This document shows, piece by piece, positions 24,275 through 34,417 of a DNA stretch of 37,759 bases (position 1 is its first letter; each line of letters opens with the position of its first letter). The notes below the pieces were generated by a model, which had not been told where the DNA came from, ran no database searches, and was given only the letters and a program-made list of their open reading frames with translations. The stretch comes from Paucimonas sp. (GTDB taxonomy: Bacteria; Pseudomonadota; Gammaproteobacteria; Pseudomonadales; Pseudomonadaceae), in the NCBI GenBank assembly GCA_031253995.1, contig JAIRVG010000101.1:1-37759 (forward strand). The letters run 5' to 3'. The translations under genes and the position numbers were made by a program.

Positions 24275-25660
24275 TTACTGGGCGCCTTCGAACCAGGCCA
24301 GTTTGTCGCGTAACTGCACCACCTCACCGACGATCACCAATGTCGGCGCATGCACTTCATGCTCCGCCACCAGTTGCGGCAGGTCGGCCAGGGTGCCGGT
24401 AAACACCCGCTGGTTCTTGGTCGTGCCCTGCTGCACCAGCGCCGCCGGCGTATCCGCCGCGCGACCATGGCGGATCAGCTCGGCACAGATGGTCGGCAAG
24501 CCCACCAACCCCATGTAGAACACCAGGGTCTGCGCCGGCGCCACCAGGTCATTCCAGGGCAGATTGCTGGTGCCGTCCTTCAGGTGGCCGGTGACGAATC
24601 GTACCGACTGGGCGTAGTCCCGGTGGGTCAGCGGAATCCCGGCATAGGCCGAGCAACCACTGGCTGCGGTGATCCCCGGTACCACCTGGAACGGAATGCC
24701 CTGCTCCGCCAGTTCCTCGATCTCCTCGCCACCCCGGCCGAAGATGAACGGATCGCCACCCTTGAGGCGCAGCACCCGCTTGCCCTGACGGGCCAGGTCC
24801 ACCAGTTGCTGGTTGATCTGCTCCTGCGGCACGGCGTGATCGGCGCGGCGCTTGCCGACATAGATGCGCTCGGCATCACGCCGGCACATCTCGATGATCG
24901 CCGGGGCAACCAGGCGGTCGTACAGCACCACGTCGGCCTGCTGCATCAGGCGCAAGGCACGGAAGGTCAGCAGGTCCGGGTCACCCGGGCCGGCACCGAC
25001 CAGGTACACCTCGCCACCGTTCTGCGGCGCGGCGCCTTCGACCTTGGCCTGCAGCAGGCGCTCGGCTTCACCGCCCTGCCCCGCCAGCTGGCGTTCGGCG
25101 ATCGGGCCCTGGAACACGTCTTCCCAGAAACCACGACGCTGGTTGACGTCCGGATAGAGCTGCTTGACCCGCTCGCGGAAACGCGCGGCCAGCCCGGCCA
25201 GTTCGCCATAGGCAGAAGGAATCCAGGCTTCCAGGCGGGCGCGGATCAAGCGCGCCAGCACCGGGGCGTCACCGCCACTGGAGACCGCGACCACCAGCGG
25301 CGAACGGTCGACGATGGCCGGGAAGATCACCGAGCACAGCGCCGGTGCGTCCACCACGTTGACCGGTACGCAACGCCGCCGCGCATCCGCCGACACCTGC
25401 GCGTTGAGCGCGGTGTCATCGGTGGCGGCGATGATCAGTTGGCAGCCGTCGAGGTCGCGCTCTTCATAGCCGCGGACCAGAAGCTCACCACCGCTCTGGA
25501 GGGCCAGCCTGGAGAGCTCGCTTTCGATTTCCGGCGCAACCACCCGCAGCTTCGCCCCGGCATCGGCCAGCAGGCGGGATTTGCGCAAGGCAATCTCGCC
25601 GCCGCCAACCACCAGCACCTGGCTGCCGCGCAAATTGTGGAACAGCGGCAGGAATTCCAT
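24275..25660 (-). CDS. cysG: Siroheme synthase CysG (fused dehydrogenase/chelatase and methyltransferase)
   Basis: This 461-aa fusion makes siroheme from uroporphyrinogen III, needed by sulfite and nitrite reductases. The N-terminal half (1-200) is precorrin-2 dehydrogenase/ferrochelatase with the NAD loop VLVVGGGEIALRKSRLL (about 16-32). The C-terminal half (about 215-461) is uroporphyrinogen methyltransferase, with VYLVGAGPGDPDLLTFRAL and GGDPFIFGRGGEE. Both domains look intact. Its ATG directly abuts the serS stop with no gap, so it is translated behind serS. Confidence 0.95.
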   Translation of the reverse strand: MEFLPLFHNLRGSQVLVVGGGEIALRKSRLLADAGAKLRVVAPEIESELSRLALQSGGELLVRGYEERDLDGCQLIIAATDDTALNAQVSADARRRCVPVNVVDAPALCSVIFPAIVDRSPLVVAVSSGGDAPVLARLIRARLEAWIPSAYGELAGLAARFRERVKQLYPDVNQRRGFWEDVFQGPIAERQLAGQGGEAERLLQAKVEGAAPQNGGEVYLVGAGPGDPDLLTFRALRLMQQADVVLYDRLVAPAIIEMCRRDAERIYVGKRRADHAVPQEQINQQLVDLARQGKRVLRLKGGDPFIFGRGGEEIEELAEQGIPFQVVPGITAASGCSAYAGIPLTHRDYAQSVRFVTGHLKDGTSNLPWNDLVAPAQTLVFYMGLVGLPTICAELIRHGRAADTPAALVQQGTTKNQRVFTGTLADLPQLVAEHEVHAPTLVIVGEVVQLRDKLAWFEGAQ

Positions 25661-26941
<1,281 letters not shown>

Positions 26942-26970
26942 GTCGTTCTCTCGTTATGTGTGGTGTTGGT

Positions 26971-27345
26971 TCAGATTCGGGTGATTGCCAGGCCGGCCCA
27001 GGTTGCGAGCAGGCCGCCCAGCACGCTGACCGCGGCATAGCCGAAGGCCAGCGGCGCCTGCCCGCTTTCGAACAGGCGCACGGTATCCAGTGAAAAGGAT
27101 GAAAACGTCGTCAGGCCACCAAGGAAGCCGACGATCAGGCCGCCGCGCAACTCCACCGGCACGTAGGGACGATGCAGGAACAGTCCGTAGAGCAGGCCGA
27201 TCAGCAGGCAGCCAACCAGGTTGACCGCCAGCGTACCGAGATAAAAGTGCCGAGGCCAGTGGCCAGCCACCCAATTGGAGGTAGCGAAGCGCAGCAGGGT
27301 CCCGGCGATACCACCGGCGCTGACTGCGGCAATAAGTGCGATCAC
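26971..27345 (-). CDS. crcB: Fluoride channel CrcB/Fluc
   Basis: This 124-aa inner-membrane protein has four membrane helices and forms the dimeric fluoride exporter. It carries GGIAGTLLRF near the start and the family core GGLTTFSSFSLDT (about residues 74-86). Its start overlaps the rarA stop by four bases, so its translation is coupled to rarA. I see no fluoride riboswitch, as expected for a gene inside an operon. Confidence 0.95.
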   Translation of the reverse strand: MIALIAAVSAGGIAGTLLRFATSNWVAGHWPRHFYLGTLAVNLVGCLLIGLLYGLFLHRPYVPVELRGGLIVGFLGGLTTFSSFSLDTVRLFESGQAPLAFGYAAVSVLGGLLATWAGLAITRI

Positions 27346-28667
27346 GGTTTTCTCCGTTGCCGGGGGCTGTTGCGGTCGAGTTCGGCCAGTTGGCGCAGTT
27401 TCTCGCCGATCTTCAGCTCCAGGCCGCGCGGCACCGGCTGGTAGTACTGGCGCGGTTCGAGTTCATCGGGGAAATAGTCTTCGCCGGCAGCATAGGCGCC
27501 CGGCTCGTCATGGGCGTAGCGGTATTCCTCGCCGTAGCCCAGTTGCTTCATCAGCTTGGTCGGGGCATTGCGCAGGTGCAGCGGGACTTCCAGCGAGCCG
27601 TGCTCGGCCGCTTCACGCATGGCGGCCTTGAAGCCCATGTACACGGCGTTGCTCTTCGGCGCACAAGCGAGGTAAGTGATGGCCTGGGCCACTGCCAGCT
27701 CACCTTCCGGGCTGCCGAGGCGTTCCTGCACGTCCCAGGCCGAGAGGCACAGGCTCAGGGCGCGGGGGTCGGCGTTGCCGATGTCCTCGCTGGCCATGCG
27801 CACCACGCGGCGGGCCAGGTAGAGCGGGTCGCAGCCGCCGTCGAGCATGCGCGCGAACCAGTACAGCGCGGCGTCCGGGTTGGAGCCGCGAATGGATTTG
27901 TGCAGTGCGGAAATCTGGTCGTAGAAGGCTTCGCCGCCCTTGTCGAAACGCCTGCGGCTGTCGCCCAGCAGGCTCTGCAGGAGCTCGGCGCCGATCTCGC
28001 CGCCGTCGTCCGCCAGGTCCGAGGCGTTTTCCAGGAAGTTGAGCATGCGCCGGCCATCGCCGTCGGCGGCGGCCAGGAGCATGGCGAAAGCCTCGTCGGA
28101 CAAACGCAGCTGGCGTTTGCCGAGACCGCGATCCTCGCTCAGGGCCCGCTGCACCAGGCGGCGCAGGGCCTCTTCGTCGAGGCTCTTGAGCACATACACC
28201 CGCGCCCGCGACAGCAACGCGTTGTTCAGTTCGAAGGAGGGGTTCTCGGTGGTGGCGCCGATGAAGATCAGCGTGCCGTCTTCCACATACGGCAGGAAGG
28301 CGTCCTGTTGGGACTTGTTGAAGCGGTGCACCTCGTCGACGAAGAGGATGGTGCGCCGGCCGTACTGGGCCGCCTGCTGCTTGGCGATCTCCACCGCGTG
28401 GCGGATTTCCTTGACCCCGGCCAGCACCGCCGAGACCGTTTCGAAGTGGGCGTCGCAGAACTGCGCCAGCAGCCGCGCCAGGGTGGTCTTGCCGACCCCA
28501 GGCGGGCCCCAGAAGATCATCGAATGCAGCGCGCCCTGCTCCAGCGCTTCGCGCAGCGGCTTGCCGCGGGCCAGCAAATGCTGCTGCCCGACGTATTCGT
28601 CCAGGTTGGCCGGACGCATTCGCGCGGCCAGGGGCTGGGCAACCGGTTCACTGCGAAACAGGTCCAT
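27342..28667 (-). CDS. rarA: Replication-associated recombination protein RarA (MgsA)
   Basis: This 441-aa AAA+ ATPase acts at stalled replication forks. Walker A is GPPGVGKTTLARLL (about residue 54-67), the Walker B region is ILFVDEVHRFNKSQQDAFLP (about 112-131) with sensor 1 IGATTENPSFELN. The C-terminal MgsA domain (ASEDIGNADPRALSL) completes it. Length is normal. It starts 18 bp after lolA. Confidence 0.96.
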   Translation of the reverse strand: MDLFRSEPVAQPLAARMRPANLDEYVGQQHLLARGKPLREALEQGALHSMIFWGPPGVGKTTLARLLAQFCDAHFETVSAVLAGVKEIRHAVEIAKQQAAQYGRRTILFVDEVHRFNKSQQDAFLPYVEDGTLIFIGATTENPSFELNNALLSRARVYVLKSLDEEALRRLVQRALSEDRGLGKRQLRLSDEAFAMLLAAADGDGRRMLNFLENASDLADDGGEIGAELLQSLLGDSRRRFDKGGEAFYDQISALHKSIRGSNPDAALYWFARMLDGGCDPLYLARRVVRMASEDIGNADPRALSLCLSAWDVQERLGSPEGELAVAQAITYLACAPKSNAVYMGFKAAMREAAEHGSLEVPLHLRNAPTKLMKQLGYGEEYRYAHDEPGAYAAGEDYFPDELEPRQYYQPVPRGLELKIGEKLRQLAELDRNSPRQRRKP

Positions 28668-28685
28668 TGACGGCTGTACGACCTC

Positions 28686-29309
28686 TTATTCCTGGATCAC
28701 ATCCGCGCCCTTGGGGACGTCGAACCTGAACTTGCTCGCCGGGACCGCCTCGTTGGCCTTGACCCCGGTGAAGATGATGTTGGTGCGCTGGCCGACGCTG
28801 TCGATCAGTTGCATGTCATTGACCAGGCCCTTGCGGAACGACAGGCGCAGGGAGTCGAACAGGGTGTCCTTGGTTTTCGGACGCAGTTCGAAGTCCATGA
28901 TCTCGCCCTGCTCCTTGGAGCTGATGTCGAAGCTCTGGCTGATCTTCGAGATATCGCCGGAGAGCAGCAAGGCCGGGGTCTGGGTCAGGCGCTGGTCGAG
29001 CTTCTTGATGGTCGCCTGCTCCAGGTCCGGGTCCCACAGGGTGACTTTGGCACCATCGGAGACCACCACCTGCTCCTGCGGCGCGTCGGTGTGCCAGTAG
29101 AACAGGCCCGGACGCTGTACCGCCATCTGCCCGGTGGTTTCCTGCAGCTGGGTGCCGCTGGCATCGAGGGTCAGCTGGGAGAAGTTGGCGCTGATGGTCT
29201 TCGAGTTGTTCAACAGCTGGGTCAGGCGGGCCACGTCGGCTTCACCGGCGAACACCGCAGCGCTGGACAGGCCCAGCGCGGATACCAACATCATGCGAAT
29301 CAGGCGCAT
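28686..29309 (-). CDS. lolA: Outer-membrane lipoprotein carrier LolA
   Basis: This 207-aa periplasmic chaperone carries lipoproteins from LolCDE to LolB. A signal peptide covers residues 1-21 with a probable cut after VFA, just before GEADVARL. The mature part has the LolA beta-sheet pattern (QLTLDASGTQLQETTGQMAV; RPGLFYWHTDAPQEQ). It follows ftsK by 64 bp, the usual order in gamma-proteobacteria, and leads the run to cysG. Confidence 0.95.
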   Translation of the reverse strand: MRLIRMMLVSALGLSSAAVFAGEADVARLTQLLNNSKTISANFSQLTLDASGTQLQETTGQMAVQRPGLFYWHTDAPQEQVVVSDGAKVTLWDPDLEQATIKKLDQRLTQTPALLLSGDISKISQSFDISSKEQGEIMDFELRPKTKDTLFDSLRLSFRKGLVNDMQLIDSVGQRTNIIFTGVKANEAVPASKFRFDVPKGADVIQE

Positions 29310-29373
29310 GGCAATCCTCGTTGCAGAATGAATGAACCGGCGGGCGTCGTTGCCCGCCGGCGAAACCGGGGTA

Positions 29374-31779
29374 TCAGTCCCGCGGCGATCCCGGCGCGAT
29401 GACTTCGCGGGAGCCGTTGGTGTTCATGGGCGTGACCACGCCAGCCATTTCCATGGCCTCGATCATCCGCGCGGCGCGGTTGTAGCCGATCTTCAGCTTG
29501 CGCTGCACCGCAGAAATCGAGGCACGGCGGCTTTCCAGGACGAACTGTACCGCTTCGTCGTAGAGGGCGTCGGTCTCGGCGTCCTCGCCGCCTTCACCGC
29601 CACCGCCGCCGTCGAAGCCGCTGCCGGCTTCCTCGACACCGTTGAGGATGTCGTCGTTGTAGTCCGGGGCCCCGCGCAGTTTCCACGCCTCGACGACGCG
29701 GTGCACCTCGTCGTCGGAGACGAAGGCGCCGTGCACGCGGATCGGCAGGCTGGTGCCCGGCGGCATGTAGAGCATGTCGCCGTGACCGAGCAGTTGTTCG
29801 GCGCCACCCTGGTCGATGATGGTCCGCGAGTCGATCTTGCTCGACACCTGGAAGGCCATGCGCGTCGGGATGTTGGCCTTGATCAGGCCGGTGATCACGT
29901 CCACCGACGGCCGCTGGGTAGCGAGGATCAGGTGGATACCGGCGGCCCGGGCCTTCTGCGCGATACGGGCGATCAGCTCTTCGACCTTCTTGCCGACGAT
30001 CATCATCATGTCGGCGAATTCGTCCACCACCACCACGATGGTCGGCAGGGTGGTCAGGGTCGGCGGCACGTCGTCCATGCTTTCGCGGCGGAACATCGGG
30101 TCGTAGATCGGCTCGCCGGCTTCCTCGGCGTCCTTGATCTTGCGGTTGAAACCGGCCAGGTTGCGCACGCCCATGGCCGCCATCAGCTTGTAGCGCCGCT
30201 CCATCTCGGCGACGCTCCAGCGCAGGGCGTTGGCGGCGTCCTTCATGTCGGTGACCACCGGGCAGAGCAGGTGCGGGATGCCTTCGTAGATCGACAGTTC
30301 GAGCATCTTCGGGTCGATCATGATCAGCTTGGCGTCTTCCGGCCCCGACTTGAACAGGATCGACAGGATCATGGCGTTCACGCCCACCGACTTACCGGAA
30401 CCGGTGGTACCGGCCACCAGCAGGTGGGGCATCTTGGCCAGGTCGGTGATCACCGGCTTGCCGCCGATGTCGTGACCCAGGGCCATGGTGACCGGCGACT
30501 TGGCCTCGTCGTACTGCGGCGACGACAGCACTTCGGAGAAGCGCACGATCTGCCGGTCTTCGTTGGGAATCTCGATACCGACGGTGGTCTTGCCGGGAAT
30601 CACCTCGACCACGCGCACGCTGGTCACCGCCAGGGACCGGGCGAGGTCCTTGGCCAGGTTGGCGATGCGGCTGACCTTGACGCCGGCCGCAGGCTGGATT
30701 TCATAGCGGGTGATCACCGGGCCCGGATGGATCGAGTCCACCGAGACCTCGACGCCGAATTCCTTGAGCTTGATTTCCAGCAGCTGGCCGACGCCGGCCA
30801 GGGATTCCGGCGAGTAGTTGACCTTCTTCTGCTCGGCCGGATCGAGGATGGAAATCGGTGGCAGGGTGCCTTCGACGGCGCTGTCGACGAACAGCGGCGC
30901 CTGTTTTTCCTTCTGCACGCGCTTGCTTGGCTCCGGCGCCTTGGCCGGGGCCGGCATGATGACTGGCGGGGTCTTTTCCTCGCGCTCGGCGACATGCCTG
31001 GCCAGGGCCTGGTCCCGTTCGATGATGCGCTCGCGGGCCTTGGCCTGCTCGCGGCGATCCGGAACCACCGGGGCCACCACCTCATTGACCTGCACATCGA
31101 CCTCGCGCAATTGCGCGACCAGTTGCTTGCGTTCGTTGCGCGCCGCCCACCAGCGGCTGGCGGCGCCCTGGATCAGTTCGAAGAGGTCGAGGGTGATCTT
31201 GCCGGTGATGTCCATGACCTTGAACCACGACAGGTCGGTGAACACGGTCAGGCCGAAGAGGAACAGGGCGATGAACATCAGGGTGCTGCCCTGCACGTTC
31301 AGGGCGTTCTTCGCCAGGTCGCCGAGGCTTTCGCCCAGCGCGCCACCCGCCGAGGCCGGCAGGCTCGGCGTGGAATGGAAATGGATATGGGCCAGCGCGG
31401 CGCCGGAGAGCACCAGGAACACCAGGCCGATCAGGCGCCAGGAAAACAGCCAGCCGCTCCACTGCCAGGGCTGGTGGCGCTCGCGGAAGATCTGCCAGGT
31501 CTTGATGGCCAGCAGCAGCGGGAAGATATAGGCGAAGTAGCCCAGGACCATGAACAGGATGTCGGCGAAGAAGGCACCGGCACGGCCCGCGGCATTCTGC
31601 ACCTGGTCGACGTTGCTGGTGTGGCTGAAGCCGGGGTCGGCCTGGTCGTAGGTCAGCAATGCCATCCACAGATAGAGGCACAGGGCGCCCATGGCAATCA
31701 GGGCACCTTCCTTGAGCCTGTAGTGCAACTGCTGGCGCCAGAGCGGCTCGGGATTGGGTGTTGCTGTGGGTTTCTTCAA
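29374..31779 (-). CDS. ftsK: DNA translocase FtsK
   Basis: This 801-aa protein pumps chromosome DNA at the division septum and activates XerCD at dif. The N-terminus has membrane helices (about residues 25-190). A proline/charged linker follows (about 225-320), shorter than in E. coli. The RecA-like motor has Walker A GTTGSGKSVGVNA near residue 460. The last 65 residues are the gamma winged helix that reads KOPS (YNRAARMIEAMEMAGVV). The start is TTG at 31779 (MKKPTATPN), with AGGA about ten bases upstream; no ATG gives the family's N-terminus. Confidence 0.96.
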   Translation of the reverse strand: MKKPTATPNPEPLWRQQLHYRLKEGALIAMGALCLYLWMALLTYDQADPGFSHTSNVDQVQNAAGRAGAFFADILFMVLGYFAYIFPLLLAIKTWQIFRERHQPWQWSGWLFSWRLIGLVFLVLSGAALAHIHFHSTPSLPASAGGALGESLGDLAKNALNVQGSTLMFIALFLFGLTVFTDLSWFKVMDITGKITLDLFELIQGAASRWWAARNERKQLVAQLREVDVQVNEVVAPVVPDRREQAKARERIIERDQALARHVAEREEKTPPVIMPAPAKAPEPSKRVQKEKQAPLFVDSAVEGTLPPISILDPAEQKKVNYSPESLAGVGQLLEIKLKEFGVEVSVDSIHPGPVITRYEIQPAAGVKVSRIANLAKDLARSLAVTSVRVVEVIPGKTTVGIEIPNEDRQIVRFSEVLSSPQYDEAKSPVTMALGHDIGGKPVITDLAKMPHLLVAGTTGSGKSVGVNAMILSILFKSGPEDAKLIMIDPKMLELSIYEGIPHLLCPVVTDMKDAANALRWSVAEMERRYKLMAAMGVRNLAGFNRKIKDAEEAGEPIYDPMFRRESMDDVPPTLTTLPTIVVVVDEFADMMMIVGKKVEELIARIAQKARAAGIHLILATQRPSVDVITGLIKANIPTRMAFQVSSKIDSRTIIDQGGAEQLLGHGDMLYMPPGTSLPIRVHGAFVSDDEVHRVVEAWKLRGAPDYNDDILNGVEEAGSGFDGGGGGEGGEDAETDALYDEAVQFVLESRRASISAVQRKLKIGYNRAARMIEAMEMAGVVTPMNTNGSREVIAPGSPRD

Positions 31780-32134
31780 AACTCGTCTATTCCTGCGCTA
31801 CTTGCGCGTCCAACCGTGATTGACCAAGGGGGCCGGTCAACAAATCACTACTTTTAACATTACTGCCGATCGATCGCCATGACGGCTCGGCGGAACGGAC
31901 CCTGGCGGGTGCAAAATTGCCATGCAACAATTTGAGCACGCATTTTCTTTTGTGACAAAGGCTTATGCGGTGTTTTTGCGTAGTTGGGACAACTGCCCCT
32001 CTGTTAAGTTGCGCTCCGGGCAACTGGCCATCACCTACGGCGCCGCGACGCGTCTGCGCCGGGCTTGTCCCACGGCGCGCTTTCGGGTCATGCTGGGCGC
32101 CCTCCCCTGCCCCGCCACCACGCGAACCTCCACC
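31780..32134. other. 355-bp gap between divergent ftsK and aat
   Basis: No gene is convincingly supported. The left half (about 31800-31990) is A/T-richer than its surroundings and should hold the promoters. The aat frame is open upstream to an ATG at 31922 without a ribosome site, and the added residues do not resemble the Aat N-terminus, so I treat it as leader. In P. aeruginosa a thioredoxin reductase gene (trxB1) lies here; it is absent from this window. Confidence 0.5.
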
Positions 32135-32830
32135 ATGCTGACCTGGCTGAACCGCTCCAATCTGGACTTCCCGCCGCTGGAAAAAGCCCTGCGCGAACCC
32201 GAGGGCCTGCTCGCCGCCGGCGGTGACCTGCGCCCGGAACGCCTGGTCCAGGCCTACCGCCACGGCTGCTTCCCGTGGTACCAGGATGGCCAGCCGATCC
32301 TCTGGTGGTCGCCGGATCCGCGCACCGTGATGTTCCCCGATGAACTGCACGTGTCGCGCTCGCTGCGCAAGTTCATCCGCCAGGGTCACTATCAGGTCAG
32401 CTTCGACCAGGACTTCGCCGCGGTGATCCGCGCCTGCGCGGCGCCGCGGGCCTATGCCGACGGCACCTGGATCACCGACAGCATGCAGGCGGCCTATGTC
32501 GAACTGCATCGCCAGGGTTTCGCCCATTCCGTGGAGGTACGCCGCGACGGCGAGCTGGTGGGCGGGCTGTATGGCCTGGCCATGGGCCGGCTGTTCTTCG
32601 GCGAGTCGATGTTCAGCCGCGCCGACAACGCTTCCAAGGTCGGCTTCGTCGCCCTGGTGGAGCACCTGCGCGACGCCGGTTTCGTCCTCATCGACTGCCA
32701 GATGCCCACCGAGCACCTGCACAGCCTCGGAGCCCGCCCCATCGCCAGGGCAACCTTCGCCGATTATCTGCGTCAATATCTGGACCAGCCCAATCGCGCC
32801 ACGTGGATCTGCACGCAAGTCACTCCCTAG
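32135..32830 (+). CDS. aat: Leucyl/phenylalanyl-tRNA--protein transferase
   Basis: This 231-aa enzyme puts Leu or Phe on the N-terminus of proteins starting with Lys or Arg, making them ClpS/ClpAP targets. The typical order is FPPLEKALREPEGLLAAGGD, then YRHGCFPWYQDGQPILWWSP, and GRLFFGESMFSRADNASKVG. The ATG at 32135 gives the normal family length. Its upstream sequence (ACCTCCACC) contains no Shine-Dalgarno sequence, so starting is likely weak or leader-dependent. bpt follows after 54 bp. Confidence 0.96.
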   Translation: MLTWLNRSNLDFPPLEKALREPEGLLAAGGDLRPERLVQAYRHGCFPWYQDGQPILWWSPDPRTVMFPDELHVSRSLRKFIRQGHYQVSFDQDFAAVIRACAAPRAYADGTWITDSMQAAYVELHRQGFAHSVEVRRDGELVGGLYGLAMGRLFFGESMFSRADNASKVGFVALVEHLRDAGFVLIDCQMPTEHLHSLGARPIARATFADYLRQYLDQPNRATWICTQVTP

Positions 32831-32884
32831 GCGAGTTTTCGTAGCTGGCTTACACTTAGAAAAACACCTGCCGAGGGGTTGATC

Positions 32885-33592
32885 ATGACCGAGTTGGCGC
32901 GCCTTAAGTTTTATGCCACTCAACCCCATGCCTGCAGCTATCTGCCTGACGAACAGGCCACCACGCTGTTCCTCGATCCGAGCCAGCCAATGGACGCCAC
33001 CGTCTATGCGGACCTGTCGGAAATGGGCTTTCGTCGCAGTGGCGACCATCTGTACCGGCCCCATTGCCAGAACTGCAACGCCTGCGTCCCGGCGCGGATC
33101 CCCGCTGCACGCTTCACCCCGAACCGCCAGCAGAAACGCATCATCAAGCGCAACGCCGACCTGGTGGTGAGCCCGGCCCGGCCATCCTTCAACGAAGAAT
33201 ACTTCGACCTGTACCGGCGCTATATCGAACAGCGGCACGCCGACGGCGACATGTACCCGCCGAGCCGCGACCAGTTCTCCACCTTCCTGGTCCGCGACCT
33301 GCCCTTCTCGCGCTTCTACGAGTTCCGCCTGGACGGTCGCCTGGTCGCCGTGGCGGTGACCGACCTGCTGCCCAACGGGCTCTCGGCGGTGTACACCTTC
33401 TATGAGCCGAACGAGGAACGGCGCAGCCTCGGCCGCTTCGCCATTCTCTGGCAGATCGGCGAAACCCTGCGCCTGGGACTGGATGCGGTCTACCTTGGCT
33501 ACTGGATCAAGAACTGCAAAAAAATGAACTACAAGACCCAATACCGCCCTATCGAGTTGCTGATCAACCAGCGCTGGGTCACCCTTAATTGA
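32885..33592 (+). CDS. bpt: Aspartate/glutamate leucyltransferase Bpt (Ate1-like)
   Basis: This 235-aa enzyme attaches Leu to proteins starting with Asp or Glu, the second route to N-degrons. It opens TELARLKFYATQPHACSYLP and has the cysteine cluster C61-x2-C64-x2-C67 (HCQNCNACVP), followed by SRFYEFRLDGRLVAVAVTD and YLGYWIKNCKKMNYKTQYRP, all typical of the Ate1/Bpt family. Older annotations call it arginyl-tRNA-protein transferase. GAGGGG precedes the ATG; an in-frame TTG two codons earlier is unlikely. Confidence 0.95.
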   Translation: MTELARLKFYATQPHACSYLPDEQATTLFLDPSQPMDATVYADLSEMGFRRSGDHLYRPHCQNCNACVPARIPAARFTPNRQQKRIIKRNADLVVSPARPSFNEEYFDLYRRYIEQRHADGDMYPPSRDQFSTFLVRDLPFSRFYEFRLDGRLVAVAVTDLLPNGLSAVYTFYEPNEERRSLGRFAILWQIGETLRLGLDAVYLGYWIKNCKKMNYKTQYRPIELLINQRWVTLN

Positions 33593-33694
33593 AAACCTTG
33601 GCTTGACCTCCCTTTTTCGGGCACAATGCACGCCACTTTTTGTAGCCGGGTGCTTCTGTGGCCGGCCATAACTGAACACCGAGGGCTTTACTGC

Positions 33695-33913
33695 ATGTCG
33701 AAAGAAGACAGCTTCGAAATGGAAGGCACTGTCGTCGACACCCTGCCCAACACCATGTTCCGCGTGGAGTTGGAAAACGGGCACGTCGTAACCGCGCACA
33801 TCTCCGGAAAGATGCGCAAGAACTACATCCGTATCCTGACTGGCGACAAGGTCCGCGTCGAACTGACGCCGTACGACCTGAGCAAAGGGCGCATCACCTA
33901 CCGCGCCCGCTAA
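33695..33913 (+). CDS. infA: Translation initiation factor IF-1
   Basis: This 72-aa OB-fold protein ([39 protein letters not shown]) binds the 30S A site during initiation. Exact family length. A weak promoter-like pair TTGGCT (33598) and CACAAT (33622) with an 18-base spacer lies upstream. It is followed by a strong terminator, and the IS element begins 9 bases after that. Confidence 0.97.
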
Positions 33914-33927
33914 AAGTCGATACGACG

Positions 33928-33955
33928 AAAAAGCCCGGCAGATGCCGGGCTTTTT
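33928..33955 (+). terminator. Rho-independent terminator of infA
   Basis: AAAAAGCCCGGCA (33928-33940) pairs with TGCCGGGCTTTTT (33943-33955), and the T-run continues. It is complete; the IS lies beyond it, so infA itself is not damaged. Confidence 0.92.
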
Positions 33956-33961
33956 TGTTTT

Positions 33962-33964
33962 TGC
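33962..33964. repeat. Left target-site duplication (TGC)
   Basis: TGC stands directly outside the left inverted repeat and again directly outside the right one (35288-35290). A 3-bp duplication is within the usual range for IS3-family insertion. Confidence 0.75.
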
Positions 33965-33991
33965 TGTCCCGTCCTGAATAAGGTTTACACC
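33965..33991. repeat. IS left inverted repeat
   Basis: 27 bases, TGTCCCGTCCTGAATAAGG then TTTACACC, paired with the right repeat with four mismatches at positions 5, 6, 15 and 16. Confidence 0.88.
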
Positions 33992-34018
33992 TCCCATCCC
34001 GAATTTCCGGAGAGTCAG

Positions 34019-34417
34019 ATGGAGCAAGGTGTAAAGCGCACACAGCGTGATTACTCACTGTCTTTTAAATTGGCGGTGGTTGATCAGATTGAAAAAGGCG
34101 AACTGACCTACAAGCAGGCCCAGGTGCGGTATGGCATCCAGGGTCGGTCGACGGTTCTGGTATGGTTGCGTAAGCACGGTCGGCAGGATTGGAGCCAGGG
34201 GGCCTCGATCCGCGACGAGAGGAGCTGCGCGATGTCTGACCCCAAAACGCTCACTCCAGAGCAGCGGATCAAAGAGCTTGAACAGCAGCTTGAGCTGATG
34301 AGCCAGAAGGCCCAGTTCTTTGAGACAGTCGTTGACGTTCTGAAAAATGACTACGGTGTGTCGGTCGTAAAAAAGCGATCCGGCAAGTCCTCTCGCAAGG
34401 TCAAGTCGCAGGACTGA
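34019..34417 (+). CDS. IS3-family transposase OrfA
   Basis: This 132-aa protein binds the IS ends. Residues 9-55 form a helix-turn-helix (YSLSFKLAVVDQIEKGELTY, then VRYGIQGRSTVLVWLRKHG). Residues 80-115 form a leucine-zipper-like helix (EQRIKELEQQLELMSQKAQF) for dimerisation. GGAG precedes the ATG by about 7 bases. Alone, OrfA normally acts as a regulator; a -1 shift at 34369-34375 makes the OrfAB transposase. Confidence 0.93.
   Translation: MEQGVKRTQRDYSLSFKLAVVDQIEKGELTYKQAQVRYGIQGRSTVLVWLRKHGRQDWSQGASIRDERSCAMSDPKTLTPEQRIKELEQQLELMSQKAQFFETVVDVLKNDYGVSVVKKRSGKSSRKVKSQD
34369..34375 (+). promoter_or_regulatory. Programmed -1 frameshift site (A AAA AAG)
   Basis: The heptamer is in the required phase of orfA (codons GTA AAA AAG). 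After a one-base slip back, reading continues from 34375 (GCG ATC CGG) into orfB with no stop until 35238. The orfB frame is closed upstream by TGA at 34348-34350, so the site falls inside the overlap. This is the classic IS3-family arrangement. Confidence 0.85.

Noticed and set aside
26942..27345. Possible fluoride riboswitch before crcB
   Set aside because: crcB overlaps the rarA stop, leaving no leader, and no riboswitch core was seen.
31922..32134. Upstream extension of the aat frame to an ATG
   Set aside because: No ribosome site, and the residues do not resemble an Aat N-terminus; kept only as a remark on the leader.
33593..33694. Strong sigma-70 promoter before infA starting with TTGACC at 33603
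   Set aside because: No acceptable -10 box at 16-18 bases; CACAAT is only 13 bases away. A weaker pair is noted under infA.
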